A DNA stretch of 28,348 nucleotides from Micavibrio_C sp964577255 (GCA_964577255.1 CAZNYM010000023.1:1-28348); one strand, 5' to 3'. Shown: positions 6,918 through 15,121, counted from the stretch's first letter. A program made the numbers and translations. The notes: a model not told the origin generated them from the sequence alone.

Positions 6918-7685
6918 ATGGAAAGCCACCAGCCGCCAGGGCACGATCCCTGGCATCATCGCCGTTCGCTGCGCAGCCTCTGGCGCGACCTGCCGCTGCA
7001 GCCGCGTCCCGTCAATATCGACTTCGTCATGGCGCTGCGCCGCGACGACCTGGCGGAAGAAGCGCAGGAGCGCCGCTATGAACAGACGGCGGCCGACGAC
7101 CTGCCCCGGGGGCGGGAAGGCTGCAGGCTCGACCGGCGGAAGCTCGCGCAATTGCCGGCCGGCGACCTGCCCCGTGTTTATGACGATGTGCGCCTGCGCA
7201 CGCTGTACCAGTGCTGGGAGGTCTTTCAGCTCTACAAGGCCTATGTCCTTGGGCAGGACATGAAAAAGATCGACGATCGCGAAAACGGCAGCACATTGCG
7301 CCGTCACGCCGAAGGATGCTTCGACGACGTCGTCGACGGGCTGCGTGGCCTTATTTCCGGCGCGGCGCTTGAAGACATGACCGCGCCGCCGCGCGGGATC
7401 GAGGAGGCGGCGGCGCTGATCGGCATGACACGCGCCGAGGATCCGGCCCTGCGCATCCGTCAGGAAGTCGTCTGCCTGCTGTGCTTGTCGTTCCCGGCAA
7501 GCGCCCACCCGGTCGTGACGCGGATCGAGCACGACCTCGTCAGCGTGCTGCAGGTGTGTGACCAGAAATCGACCGAGGACGCCATCGCGCTGCTCGATAA
7601 AATGCGCAAGGACCGCGCGCCGCCGCCGCGCCTGCACCCGCGCTTCAACCCCAACCCCGGCGACCGCGCGCCGGGCGGGCTTTAG
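6918..7685 (+). CDS. Uncharacterised soluble protein
   Basis: A 255-residue protein from the ATG at 6918, preceded by AGGGAG with suitable spacing. It has no signal peptide or membrane segment and is rich in Arg, Asp and Glu, with a His-rich start (MESHQPPGHDPWHHRRSL) and a Pro/Arg-rich tail. The middle (about 90-190) looks helical. I recognise no family. It diverges from divL across 126 bases and is followed by another unrecognised gene. These two genes separate divL from ahcY, which are usually adjacent or nearly so in alphaproteobacteria. Confidence 0.68.
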   Translation: MESHQPPGHDPWHHRRSLRSLWRDLPLQPRPVNIDFVMALRRDDLAEEAQERRYEQTAADDLPRGREGCRLDRRKLAQLPAGDLPRVYDDVRLRTLYQCWEVFQLYKAYVLGQDMKKIDDRENGSTLRRHAEGCFDDVVDGLRGLISGAALEDMTAPPRGIEEAAALIGMTRAEDPALRIRQEVVCLLCLSFPASAHPVVTRIEHDLVSVLQVCDQKSTEDAIALLDKMRKDRAPPPRLHPRFNPNPGDRAPGGL

Positions 7686-7765
7686 AGCCGCCGCATATTA
7701 TTTTATGGTAAAGGGGGGTTGGCGGTGATATTCTGCCGGCTTCAATAGGCCGGGAGGAGAGACCC

Positions 7766-8206
7766 ATGACTCAGAAAAGACAGCAACAACGCCAAGAAGG
7801 CCAGGCCCTCGCGGGGGATCTTTGCCGCGCTTTTATCACGCAGGTCATCACGGTAAATTCCAAAAAATGCTCAAGCCTCAGGGACCTTGTCGAGGTTATC
7901 GCGCTGAATGCCGATTCTGAGGAGGGGGGACGCAAGTTTTATAAAGCCGTCGAAGACGTGGATTTGTACGATCCGGGAAAACTGCCCGACGACCTGGCGA
8001 TCGAATGCGCCGGCAGGATTACGGAGATAAACGCGCGCCCGATCCTCCCCTTTCTTGAAGTGACCTATGACCAGGCGGACGACATGGCCCGCAAGGCGAT
8101 GGAAGAAGCGGGTTTACGAAAGCTCGATCCCGTGCGCACGGCCCTGAAGAAAAACGGCGCCGACGCTTTTGTCACCATGCTGGGGCGCGCGCTGCGGCAC
8201 GGCTGA
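7766..8206 (+). CDS. Uncharacterised small soluble protein
   Basis: A 146-residue protein with a strong ribosome-binding site (GGGAGGAGA, 7752-7760) before the ATG at 7766. The N-terminus is Gln/Arg-rich (MTQKRQQQRQEGQAL); the remainder looks mainly alpha-helical with many charged residues and no membrane segment. No family is recognised. Its stop lies 3 bases from the ahcY stop on the opposite strand, so the two transcripts converge without an obvious terminator. An 80-base gap separates it from the preceding unrecognised gene on the same strand, so co-transcription is possible. Confidence 0.68.
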   Translation: MTQKRQQQRQEGQALAGDLCRAFITQVITVNSKKCSSLRDLVEVIALNADSEEGGRKFYKAVEDVDLYDPGKLPDDLAIECAGRITEINARPILPFLEVTYDQADDMARKAMEEAGLRKLDPVRTALKKNGADAFVTMLGRALRHG

Positions 8207-8209
8207 GCA

Positions 8210-9526
8210 TCAGTAGCGGTACAGATCCTGCTTGAACGGGCCATTTTCCCCGACGCCGATATAGGAAGCCTGTTCCTTTGAAAGTTTCGTCAGCTTGACG
8301 CCTAGCTTCTCAAGATGCAGCGCCGCGACTTTTTCATCCAGATGCTTGGGCAGGACATAGACTTCGCCGGCCTTGTAGGCCTTGGTGTTGGTCCACAGTT
8401 CGATCTGCGCCAGCACCTGGTTGGTGAAGGACGCGCTCATGACAAAGCTCGGGTGGCCGGTGGCGCAGCCCAGATTCACCAGGCGGCCTTCGGCCAGGAG
8501 AATGATGCGCTTGCCGCCGGGGAACTCGATCTCGTCGACCTGCGGCTTGACGTTGTGCCATTTGTAATTGCGCAGCGCTGCGACCTGGATCTCGGAATCG
8601 AAGTGGCCGATATTGCAGACGATGGCGCGGTCCTTCATCTTGCGCATGTGCTCGATGGTGATGACGTCGATATTGCCGGTGGTGGTGACGAAGATGTCGG
8701 CGGTGGGCGCCGCTTCTTCCATGGTCGTGACTTCATAGCCTTCCATCGCCGCCTGCAGCGCGCAGATGGGGTCGATCTCGGTGACGATCACGCGCGCGCC
8801 CTGCGAACGCAGCGATTCGGCCGAACCCTTGCCCACGTCGCCATAACCGCAGACGACGGCGATCTTGCCCGCCATCATCACGTCGGTGGCGCGGCGGATG
8901 CCGTCGACCAGGGACTCGCGGCAGCCGTATTTGTTGTCGAATTTCGATTTGGTGACGCTGTCGTTCACGTTGATGGCGGGGACTTTCAGCGTGCCTTTCT
9001 TCGCCATTTCATGCAGGCGGTGCACGCCCGTGGTGGTTTCCTCGGACAGGCCCTTGACGTTTTTCATCAGGTCGGCGTAATCACGGTGCATGATGCCGGT
9101 CAGGTCGCCGCCGTCATCAAGGATCATGTTGGCGACCCACCCATTGGGGCCCTTGATGGTCTGGTGGATGCACCATTCGGCTTCTTCGTTGGTCTGGCCC
9201 TTCCAGGCGAACACGGCGCAGGTGCCCTTGGCGGCGATGGCGGCCGCGGCGTGATCCTGGGTGGAGAAGATGTTGCACGAGCTCCAGCGCACTTCGGCGC
9301 CCAGCGCCTCGAGCGTTTCGATCAGCACGGCGGTCTGGATCGTCATGTGCAGGCAACCGGCGATGCGCGCGCCTTTAAGCGGCTGCTTTTTGCCGTATTC
9401 GGCGCGCAGGGCCATGAGGCCGGGCATTTCCGTTTCGGCGATGTCGATTTCCTTGCGGCCCCATTCGGCCAGGGTGATGTCCTTGACTTTATAATCGTTG
9501 GCGACGGCTTTGGGGGCGGTGCTCAT
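8210..9526 (-). CDS. ahcY: Adenosylhomocysteinase
   Basis: A 438-residue S-adenosyl-L-homocysteine hydrolase, cytosolic and NAD-dependent, clearing the methyltransferase by-product SAH to adenosine and homocysteine. Family blocks are present in order: ARIAGCLHMTIQTAVLIETL, SSCNIFSTQDHAAAAIA, the substrate region NVNDSVTKSKFDNKYGCRES, the NAD-binding loop VVCGYGDVGKG, and the C-terminal end GPFKQDLYRY. Start ATG 9526 is preceded by GGAGAG. It is the last gene of the divL/ahcY neighbourhood and is transcribed alone from a short intergenic region. I saw no SAH-riboswitch core in the leader of about 100 bases. Confidence 0.97.
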   Translation of the reverse strand: MSTAPKAVANDYKVKDITLAEWGRKEIDIAETEMPGLMALRAEYGKKQPLKGARIAGCLHMTIQTAVLIETLEALGAEVRWSSCNIFSTQDHAAAAIAAKGTCAVFAWKGQTNEEAEWCIHQTIKGPNGWVANMILDDGGDLTGIMHRDYADLMKNVKGLSEETTTGVHRLHEMAKKGTLKVPAINVNDSVTKSKFDNKYGCRESLVDGIRRATDVMMAGKIAVVCGYGDVGKGSAESLRSQGARVIVTEIDPICALQAAMEGYEVTTMEEAAPTADIFVTTTGNIDVITIEHMRKMKDRAIVCNIGHFDSEIQVAALRNYKWHNVKPQVDEIEFPGGKRIILLAEGRLVNLGCATGHPSFVMSASFTNQVLAQIELWTNTKAYKAGEVYVLPKHLDEKVAALHLEKLGVKLTKLSKEQASYIGVGENGPFKQDLYRY

Positions 9527-9570
9527 GGCTCTCTCCGGCGGATTTTACTGTTTTTTAACGAAACCGGGCC

Positions 9571-9598
9571 AGAATAAGGGTTTGCCGCCAAAAAGCAA
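9571..9598 (-). promoter_or_regulatory. Candidate sigma-70-type promoter of ahcY
   Basis: On the minus strand TTGCTT (9593-9598), a 16-base spacer, and TATTCT (9571-9576). The matches are only moderate (3/6 and 4/6), but this is the best pair in the intergenic region and leaves a leader of roughly 40 bases before the ATG. Confidence 0.35.
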
Positions 9599-9625
9599 GC
9601 ACCGCTGCGGCCGGGAGACACCGGA

Positions 9626-10087
9626 ATGACAACGACTTATTCGCTTAATCACGATACCCTCGTTAAACGGCTTTCGATCCAGGCGCGCGCGCCGGGCGAG
9701 TCCGATTACGTGCCGGTCGGCTTCGTCTTTGAGGGCGAAAAGGAGTTTCCTTTCGATTCCCTGCATCTGGCGGATAATCTGCGCGCGCTCCTGAACGACC
9801 AGGAACCGCCGCACCGGATCGATGCCGGCGATCATCGCATTCTCTATCAGAAGACCGAAGGCGCCGTCGTGCTGCGCTGGCAGGATCACGGCAGCGGAAC
9901 CACCCGCGTGGGCCCGACCATCACCGTCAGCGATGCAGACAGTGTTATCGATTTGGGCCGGGATTTGCTGCGGAAGATCGACCGTGCGTTCATGAAGAAA
10001 TTCTGCGACGCGGTGGAAACGACGGCGGTTGCGCCCGCTTCCGCTCCGGCATCGCCGGCGCCGCGATCCGGCTATACCCCCACATAA
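9626..10087 (+). CDS. Uncharacterised protein
   Basis: A 153-residue protein from the ATG at 9626, with a GGGAG element 9611-9615. It has no signal or membrane segment. The fold looks mixed alpha/beta for about 125 residues, ending in a helix (DLLRKIDRAFMKKFCDAVE), followed by an Ala/Pro/Ser-rich tail. I recognise no family. Its last codon and stop (TAA 10085-10087) lie inside the 55-base sequence duplicated at the scaffold gap. Once that duplication is collapsed, it converges directly with rapZ, stop against stop. It is therefore probably complete despite the gap. Confidence 0.65.
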   Translation: MTTTYSLNHDTLVKRLSIQARAPGESDYVPVGFVFEGEKEFPFDSLHLADNLRALLNDQEPPHRIDAGDHRILYQKTEGAVVLRWQDHGSGTTRVGPTITVSDADSVIDLGRDLLRKIDRAFMKKFCDAVETTAVAPASAPASPAPRSGYTPT

Positions 10088-10136
10088 TCAGCCGCGATCG
10101 ACATCCCGGTGCAGGACATGGGGCGCGGCTCCGGCC
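10082..10136. repeat. Left copy of a 55-base duplication at the scaffold gap
   Basis: These 55 bases are identical to 10237-10291 and abut the N-run. They contain the end of the 9626-10087 gene and the last part of rapZ. Most likely this is contig overlap, not a biological repeat. Confidence 0.9.
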
Positions 10137-10236
10137 NNNNNNNNNNNNNNNNNNNNNNNNNNNNNNNNNNNNNNNNNNNNNNNNNNNNNNNNNNNNNNNN
10201 NNNNNNNNNNNNNNNNNNNNNNNNNNNNNNNNNNNN
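10137..10236. other. Scaffold gap of exactly 100 Ns
   Basis: The round length indicates a gap of unknown size inserted by a scaffolder. Both flanks carry the same 55 bases, so the true gap is probably negative: the two contigs overlap and no sequence is missing. Confidence 0.97.
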
Positions 10237-10291
10237 ACATAATCAGCCGCGATCGACATCCCGGTGCAGGACATGGGGCGCGGCTCCGGCC
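10237..10291. repeat. Right copy of the 55-base duplication at the scaffold gap
   Basis: Identical to 10082-10136 and beginning immediately after the N-run. Merging the two copies leaves both flanking genes intact and convergent. Confidence 0.9.
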
Positions 10292-11076
10292 AGCGCCTCT
10301 TTCAGTTTCTCGACCGTGTAAACCGAACGGTGCCGGCCGCCGGTGCAGCCGACCGCGACAGTGAGATAGCTTTTGCCCTCGGCAGCGTAGCGCGGTAGCA
10401 AGGGGGCGAGCAGCGCCGCCGCGTTTTTCAGGAACCCGGCGAAGGCGGGGTCGCCCGCGACATGTTCGCCCACGGCGCGGTCGAGACCGGTAAGCGGTTT
10501 GAGCGCCGGATTCCAATGGGGGTTTTTCAGGAAGCGCACGTCAAGCACGATATCGGCCTCGCGCGGCAGGCCGTAGCGAAAGCCGAACGACATCAGGGTG
10601 AGAGTCAGCTGGCCGCCCGCTTTGAGGGCGAACAGGGAATCGAAGCGGTGGCGCAGATCGTGCACGCTCATTTCGCTGGTGTCGATGATATGCGCGGCGG
10701 CTGCGCGCAAGGGGTAGAGGATTTCCTGCTCCTTCTTGATCCCGGCGCTGGCGGGCCGGTCCTGGGCCAGCGGGTGGCGGCGGCGGGTTTCGGTGAAGCG
10801 GCGCAGCAGGATATGCTCGTCCGCCGTCATGAAGATCAGCGTGGCCTTGTGATCGCGGGCGAGGCCCAGCAGTGTGTCGGCTTCAAAACCCCGCGCCCGC
10901 GTGTCGATGCCGATCGCCACGGGCTTATCCGTACCCGCCGGATCGGCGCGCAATGCCGGCACCAGAGTGAGGGGGAAGTTGTCGAAGGTCTCGTAACCCA
11001 TGTCCTCAAGATGCTTGAGGGCGCTGGTCATGCCCGCGCCGGAAAATCCCGTGACGATGAGAAAGCGAGAATCCAT
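10243..11076 (-). CDS. rapZ: RapZ-family nucleotide-binding RNase adapter
   Basis: A 277-residue member of the RapZ/YvcJ family. It has the N-terminal P-loop region (FLIVTGFSGAGMTSALKHL), DMGYETFDNFPL, the family block LMSFGFRYGLPREADIVLDV, and the C-terminal LTVAVGCTGGRHRSVYTVE. In E. coli RapZ binds the small RNA GlmZ and directs RNase E; in alphaproteobacteria the target is unclear. The Walker A lysine is replaced: residue 16 is Met in GAGMT, where the family normally has Lys or Arg. Start ATG 11076. The stop lies next to the scaffold gap but the gene appears complete. It diverges from cysS across 80 bases. Confidence 0.92.
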   Translation of the reverse strand: MDSRFLIVTGFSGAGMTSALKHLEDMGYETFDNFPLTLVPALRADPAGTDKPVAIGIDTRARGFEADTLLGLARDHKATLIFMTADEHILLRRFTETRRRHPLAQDRPASAGIKKEQEILYPLRAAAAHIIDTSEMSVHDLRHRFDSLFALKAGGQLTLTLMSFGFRYGLPREADIVLDVRFLKNPHWNPALKPLTGLDRAVGEHVAGDPAFAGFLKNAAALLAPLLPRYAAEGKSYLTVAVGCTGGRHRSVYTVEKLKEALAGAAPHVLHRDVDRG

Positions 11077-11156
11077 AGCGCTCAGGATAGCGTTAAACGG
11101 CCGGTTAATCCATGAGCGGCTTGCGCGGCTCTGTAAAATAATGTTCTCTCTAGGGC

Positions 11157-12527
11157 ATGGGCGAACTGAAACTGCATAATTCCCTGACCCGCCGCGACGA
11201 AGCCTTCGTTCCGCGCGATCCCGCGCATGTGCGCGTCTATGCCTGCGGCCCCACGGTTTATAATTTCGCCCATATCGGCAACGCCCGCATGGCGGTGGTG
11301 TTCGACCTGCTGGTGCGGGTGCTGCGCCGCCTTTATCCGAAAGTGACCTACGTTTCCAACATCACGGACGTGGACGACAAGATCATGGAGGCGGCGAAGA
11401 CGACGGGCGAACCTATCGACGCCCTCACCCGCAAGTACGAGAAGATTTACAACGAGGACATGGCGGCGCTGGGGGTGCGCAAGCCCGACGTGCAGCCGCG
11501 CGCGACCGAGCATATCCGGGAAATGATCGCGCTGATCGAGGCGCTGATAAAGCGCGGCCATGCCTATGAAGCGCAAGGTCATGTGATGTTCAACGTACCG
11601 TCTTTTCCCGCCTATGGCGGGCTTTCGGGCCGTTCGCGCGACGACCAGATCGCAGGCGCGCGCGTGGAAGTGGCGCCTTATAAAAAGGACGCGGCCGATT
11701 TCGTGCTGTGGAAGCCTTCGGATGCCGGCCAGCCGGGCTGGGATTCCCCGTGGGGGCGCGGCCGGCCGGGCTGGCATATCGAGTGTTCGGCGATGGCGGA
11801 AAAGCATCTGGGTCTGCCTTTCGACATTCACGGCGGCGGCGCCGACCTGAAGTTCCCGCACCATGAAAACGAAATCGCACAAAGCTGCTGCGCGCACGGG
11901 CATGAAAAGGATCTTGCCGCCTTCGCGCAGACATGGGTGCATAACGGCTTTGTCACGGTGAGTGGCGAGAAGATGTCGAAATCGATCGGCAATGTGCGCC
12001 TGGTGCATGATCTGATCGCGCATTACCCGGGCGAAGTGCTGCGCCTGGCGCTGCTTTCGGCGCATTACCGCGCGCCGCTCGATTTTTCGGGTGATGTTCT
12101 GGAACAGGCGCGCGCGACGCTCGACCGCTGGTACCGCACGCTTATGGATTTGCAGGATGTGGCGATTACCGACGCGGATAAGGTTGTGCCCGTGGCGGTG
12201 ATCGACGCGTTGCACGACGATCTCAATACACCCAAGATGATCGCGGCGCTCAACAGCGTTCTGGCAGACACCGACAAAAAGAAGATCAAGGGCGCGCTTG
12301 TGGCCACCGGGGCGCTCGTGGGCCTGCTGCAGGCGGATCCCGCCGCTTGGCTCGGTTACGGCCAGGGGGGCGACGCGGCGGCGATCGAGGCGCTTCTGGC
12401 CGCGCGGCAGGAGGCCAAGAAGAGCAAGGATTTCAAAAAAGCAGACGCACTGCGCGACCAGATCACCGCCATGGGCGTGATCATCGAGGATACGCCCCAG
12501 GGCCCGAAATGGCGGCGGCAGGGCTGA
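11157..12527 (+). CDS. cysS: Cysteinyl-tRNA synthetase
   Basis: A 456-residue class I synthetase that charges tRNA-Cys. The N-terminal zinc/ATP site is visible: YACGPTVYNFAHIGNARM, with zinc-ligand Cys30 and the HIGN motif at 39-42. The second zinc-ligand region follows (GWHIECSAMA, then FPHHENEIAQS), and KMSKS is at 272-276. The anticodon-binding helical domain and a short C-terminal domain (SKDFKKADALRDQI) complete it. Length is normal. The start ATG at 11157 follows a weak purine stretch (TAGGG). It is read alone, divergent from rapZ and convergent with 12540-13241, with 12 bases between. Confidence 0.97.
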   Translation: MGELKLHNSLTRRDEAFVPRDPAHVRVYACGPTVYNFAHIGNARMAVVFDLLVRVLRRLYPKVTYVSNITDVDDKIMEAAKTTGEPIDALTRKYEKIYNEDMAALGVRKPDVQPRATEHIREMIALIEALIKRGHAYEAQGHVMFNVPSFPAYGGLSGRSRDDQIAGARVEVAPYKKDAADFVLWKPSDAGQPGWDSPWGRGRPGWHIECSAMAEKHLGLPFDIHGGGADLKFPHHENEIAQSCCAHGHEKDLAAFAQTWVHNGFVTVSGEKMSKSIGNVRLVHDLIAHYPGEVLRLALLSAHYRAPLDFSGDVLEQARATLDRWYRTLMDLQDVAITDADKVVPVAVIDALHDDLNTPKMIAALNSVLADTDKKKIKGALVATGALVGLLQADPAAWLGYGQGGDAAAIEALLAARQEAKKSKDFKKADALRDQITAMGVIIEDTPQGPKWRRQG

Positions 12528-12539
12528 TCGCTCCCGCTC

Positions 12540-13241
12540 CTAGCGCGGCAAAATGACCTGATAGAAAACGTAACGGCCGGTGCCGTTGTCGCGGAAGCAG
12601 CCGGCGCTGTGCGCAGCGACGTTGACCGATCCCGCGCTATCGCCGACGGTGCTGGCGTAGGCGTAGGTGCCGGCGAAAAAGTGCGATGTGTCCATGCCGG
12701 CGTCGACGGGCGGCACACCGCTTGGGTTGGAGACGCCCACCAGTTCGTTGATGCGCCCGCATATGTCCTCGCGCAGCCCGTCGACGAACATCAGAAGCTC
12801 GCTGCAGGCCGCGTTGGCGCAGCTCGACCCCACCTGGTCGATCTCGATATTGCCGGCGAAGCGGAAGGGTGCGCCGGCGCTGGCCTGGGTCAGGGCGTCG
12901 GCGGGCGGCGCGCGGAACACGATGCCGCCGCCGGCGCTGTTGAAAATCTCGTAAGGCGGGTTGGTGTCGATGGTGCCGTAGGCAGCGTTATGATCGGGGT
13001 GGGCGAAGCTTATCTGTTCCGGCAGCACGCCGCGCAGGCGTAGCTGCGTCGCCGCCTTGGCAATGACGCTGCCGTAATCGATGATCTCGGAACTGGCGAG
13101 GTTCAGCTTGTCGGATGTCAGCGACTGGGCGGTGGTGCGGCTTCCCTCCGCCACGACAAAGCTCAGCGCCGCCAGCAGGGCGACCGCGACGAAAATGTAG
13201 AAGAAGACGTTGCCGCTCTGGGCGGAGGAGGGCGCGTTCAT
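12540..13241 (-). CDS. Pilin-like single-pass envelope protein of unknown function
   Basis: A 233-residue protein with a short polar head (MNAPSSAQSGNVFFYIF) running into one hydrophobic helix (about 10-31). A long extracytoplasmic domain follows, with four cysteines (141, 146, 161, 215) that could form two disulfides. The pattern of short head, N-terminal helix and small-residue-rich domain resembles type II/IV pseudopilins or TadE/TadG-like proteins. There is no canonical prepilin site (G|xxxxE) in the expected place, so processing is uncertain. No pilus genes are nearby. Start ATG 13241 follows AAGG. Function is not assignable. Confidence 0.68.
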   Translation of the reverse strand: MNAPSSAQSGNVFFYIFVAVALLAALSFVVAEGSRTTAQSLTSDKLNLASSEIIDYGSVIAKAATQLRLRGVLPEQISFAHPDHNAAYGTIDTNPPYEIFNSAGGGIVFRAPPADALTQASAGAPFRFAGNIEIDQVGSSCANAACSELLMFVDGLREDICGRINELVGVSNPSGVPPVDAGMDTSHFFAGTYAYASTVGDSAGSVNVAAHSAGCFRDNGTGRYVFYQVILPR

Positions 13242-13277
13242 GCCTTAAAGGGTAACATGTCTTCCGCAAAGCGAAAG

Positions 13278-13667
13278 CTACAAAGTGAAAGCGGCGAACT
13301 CGCCTTCGTTGCTGCGCGGGATATGAACGGAAATGGTTTTCAGCCCGTGTGCTGCCAGGGTGAGGAAAGTGGCCTTGCCCGCGCCGATCTCGATGCATTC
13401 CGTCAGGCCGATGCCCAGCACCGGACGCTCGAGCGTTTCGCCGCTTTGCCATTTGCGCTCGACTTCATCGCGGCGGGCGCGGTCGGGCGGCGCCAGGTCG
13501 GCGGGCACCCGGAGGGTGCCTTCCGGCGTCAGCCATTCGAAGGAAAACAGGCTCTCGCGCCAGCTCGCGAGCACCAGGGCCGGATCGACCGTGACGATCA
13601 TGTAATGCATTTCCCGCCCGCGAGTGGCGGGGTTGTCGGTGAAGATGGGCGGCTTGTCTTTCGGCAT
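13278..13667 (-). CDS. Uncharacterised small protein
   Basis: A 129-residue protein from the ATG at 13667, preceded by AGAGGG on the minus strand. No signal peptide or membrane span. Residues 21-60 look like a small alpha/beta unit (MHYMIVTVDPALVLASWRES), followed by a charged helix and a C-terminal beta-rich segment. I recognise no family. It lies 36 bases upstream of the pilin-like gene on the same strand, so the two may be co-transcribed, and it diverges from the zinc-finger gene at 13762. Confidence 0.62.
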   Translation of the reverse strand: MPKDKPPIFTDNPATRGREMHYMIVTVDPALVLASWRESLFSFEWLTPEGTLRVPADLAPPDRARRDEVERKWQSGETLERPVLGIGLTECIEIGAGKATFLTLAAHGLKTISVHIPRSNEGEFAAFTL

Positions 13668-13761
13668 GGTGGCGGGCCCTCTTGCAACAATATCCCGGCA
13701 ATGTCAGAGTACCGGGGCAAAGGCAAAGAATTCGTAAACAGCGCGCCCAAGATTTTTCAGA

Positions 13762-13944
13762 ATGCAAAATCCCACTTCTTCACCGCCACCGCCCGAAATC
13801 ATCCGCGTCGACGCCGACGCCGACGAAGTCAGCTGCGACGGCGGCGGCGGGCCTTTGGGCCATCCGGTGGTGTGGTACAGCTTCGATGCGCGCGACCGCG
13901 CGGAATGTCTGTATTGCGACCGCTGCTTCGTTAAAGAGGACTGA
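13762..13944 (+). CDS. CHCC zinc-finger domain protein
   Basis: A 60-residue protein made almost entirely of one CHCC zinc finger: Cys25 (EVSCDGG), His34 (LGHP), Cys49 and Cys52 (ECLYCDRCF). This is the bacterial relative of the mitochondrial complex I subunit NDUFS6, common as a stand-alone protein in alphaproteobacteria. Its exact role in bacteria is unsettled. I used the ATG at 13762 (MQNPTSSPPP); the extra length of the longer upstream frame is not family-like. It converges with the ATP-grasp gene, 36 bases apart. Confidence 0.85.
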   Translation: MQNPTSSPPPPEIIRVDADADEVSCDGGGGPLGHPVVWYSFDARDRAECLYCDRCFVKED

Positions 13945-13980
13945 TGTGCTCGGGTTTAGTCTCTTCGAGGGCTATTCTCA

Positions 13981-14964
13981 CTAGGCCGTGAATCGGGCGT
14001 TGACGCCGCCGGGGTCGTTGGCGCCCCGGCCTAGAAACGAGAGCCATGACGTGCGCTTTGTCCGGTGCCGCTTCTTGCCAACAGCCTTGATAATCGCTTC
14101 TGCGGCGTTGACCGTGCAAGCCTTTTCCAGGCCGGCGAAGCCAGGGGAACTGTTTGCTTCGCAAATTCTGAAGCGACCATCTTTGTCAAACAGCAAATCG
14201 ATGCCGGCGACATCAAGTTCAAGCGTGGCTGCCGTGCGCAAGGCCAGCTTTTCAATTTCAGATGTGATTGGATAAGGTGTTCCCGTTCCACCGCGCGATA
14301 TATTCGACTTGAAGCTGCCTTCGGCGGCAACGCGTTTCATGCAGGCCAGTACGCGTCCATCGGCGATGAATACGCGCAAGTCTGCGCCATGGCTGGTGCC
14401 GATATATTCCTGAAAGATAAAATGAATATTCGGGTTGCTTTCCGCCAGCAGGTCGGTGAGATCACGGAACTGCTCGCGGTTTTCCGCCAGAAAAACACCC
14501 CCGCCCCGCGTACCGCGCAGCGTTTTTATGATAACAGGGAATCCCAACATGTCGCCGATAAAACCAGAATCGACAGGAAATTTAGCCAGCATGGTTTTAG
14601 GCACGGGCAAGCCGGCGGCAGCCAGGAGTTGCTGGGTGTGCAATTTGTCGGCAGCCGCGTTGATTGCTTTGGGAGTATTGAGGAATGACGCACCCTGGAG
14701 TTCGTAAAAACGCATAACAGAGTAAGCAGTGTAGGATGTTTCGGCGCCTGTGCGCGGCAGTATAAACCCTGGCAGGGGTGGGGTTTCATCCCCGTAGCGT
14801 GCTTGCCAACCTTTATGGTCATCCACGACCAGGTCGATGAGGTCGGGGTTGAGTATCCTGACATCTTGTCCTGCCCTCTGCGCTTCTTCCTGAAGCCGCA
14901 GGCTTTCATAGGATTCCGGCTCGTCGGATTGCAGCGAGCCAGCGTAAAGAATCCATAGTGACAT
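13981..14964 (-). CDS. RimK-type ATP-grasp ligase
   Basis: A 327-residue ATP-grasp enzyme. The N-terminal third (MSLWILYAGSLQ to about 100) is a Rossmann-like pre-ATP-grasp domain. The central domain has FPVIIKTLRGTRGGGVFLAE (nucleotide-binding lysine and glycine-rich loop), then FIFQEYI, GADLRVFIADGRVLACMKR, SFKSNISRGGTG, and the metal-binding end DVAGIDLLFD to FRICEANSSPGFAGLE. This matches RimK-like alpha-L-glutamate ligases. Whether it modifies ribosomal protein S6, makes a small peptide or acts on another amine cannot be told. A basic tail of about 30 residues follows the conserved domain. It lies alone downstream of an AT-rich 157-base gap, and its base composition is lower in GC than its neighbours. 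Confidence 0.85.
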   Translation of the reverse strand: MSLWILYAGSLQSDEPESYESLRLQEEAQRAGQDVRILNPDLIDLVVDDHKGWQARYGDETPPLPGFILPRTGAETSYTAYSVMRFYELQGASFLNTPKAINAAADKLHTQQLLAAAGLPVPKTMLAKFPVDSGFIGDMLGFPVIIKTLRGTRGGGVFLAENREQFRDLTDLLAESNPNIHFIFQEYIGTSHGADLRVFIADGRVLACMKRVAAEGSFKSNISRGGTGTPYPITSEIEKLALRTAATLELDVAGIDLLFDKDGRFRICEANSSPGFAGLEKACTVNAAEAIIKAVGKKRHRTKRTSWLSFLGRGANDPGGVNARFTA

Positions 14965-15121
14965 CAGAATCCGCCTTTGCTTTTTAGGGGTAATGACAGG
15001 GAGATCCGGGATAACAACAGCAGGAGGGAAAGAGCAACCTATAAAAAATAATATGAAAAAATTAATACTGAATTTATTGAAAAGTTTTTTGTCAAAATTA
15101 TGACTTTTACCAATAACAAGC

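Noticed and set aside
8315..9577. 420-codon plus-strand open frame opposite ahcY
   Set aside because: Shadow of a highly conserved gene; composition is the usual His/Asp/Gly-rich antisense pattern.
9527..9625. SAH riboswitch upstream of ahcY
   Set aside because: The short leader shows no recognisable conserved core of that class.
10082..10291. A biological direct repeat around an unknown element
   Set aside because: The exact 55-base length, contact with a 100-N gap and intact genes after merging favour an assembly overlap.
15053..15103. 16-codon plus-strand micro-ORF (MKKLILNLLKSFLSKL) in the AT-rich gap
   Set aside because: It looks amphipathic, but the only good Shine-Dalgarno sequence is over 20 bases away; likely chance in AT-rich DNA.
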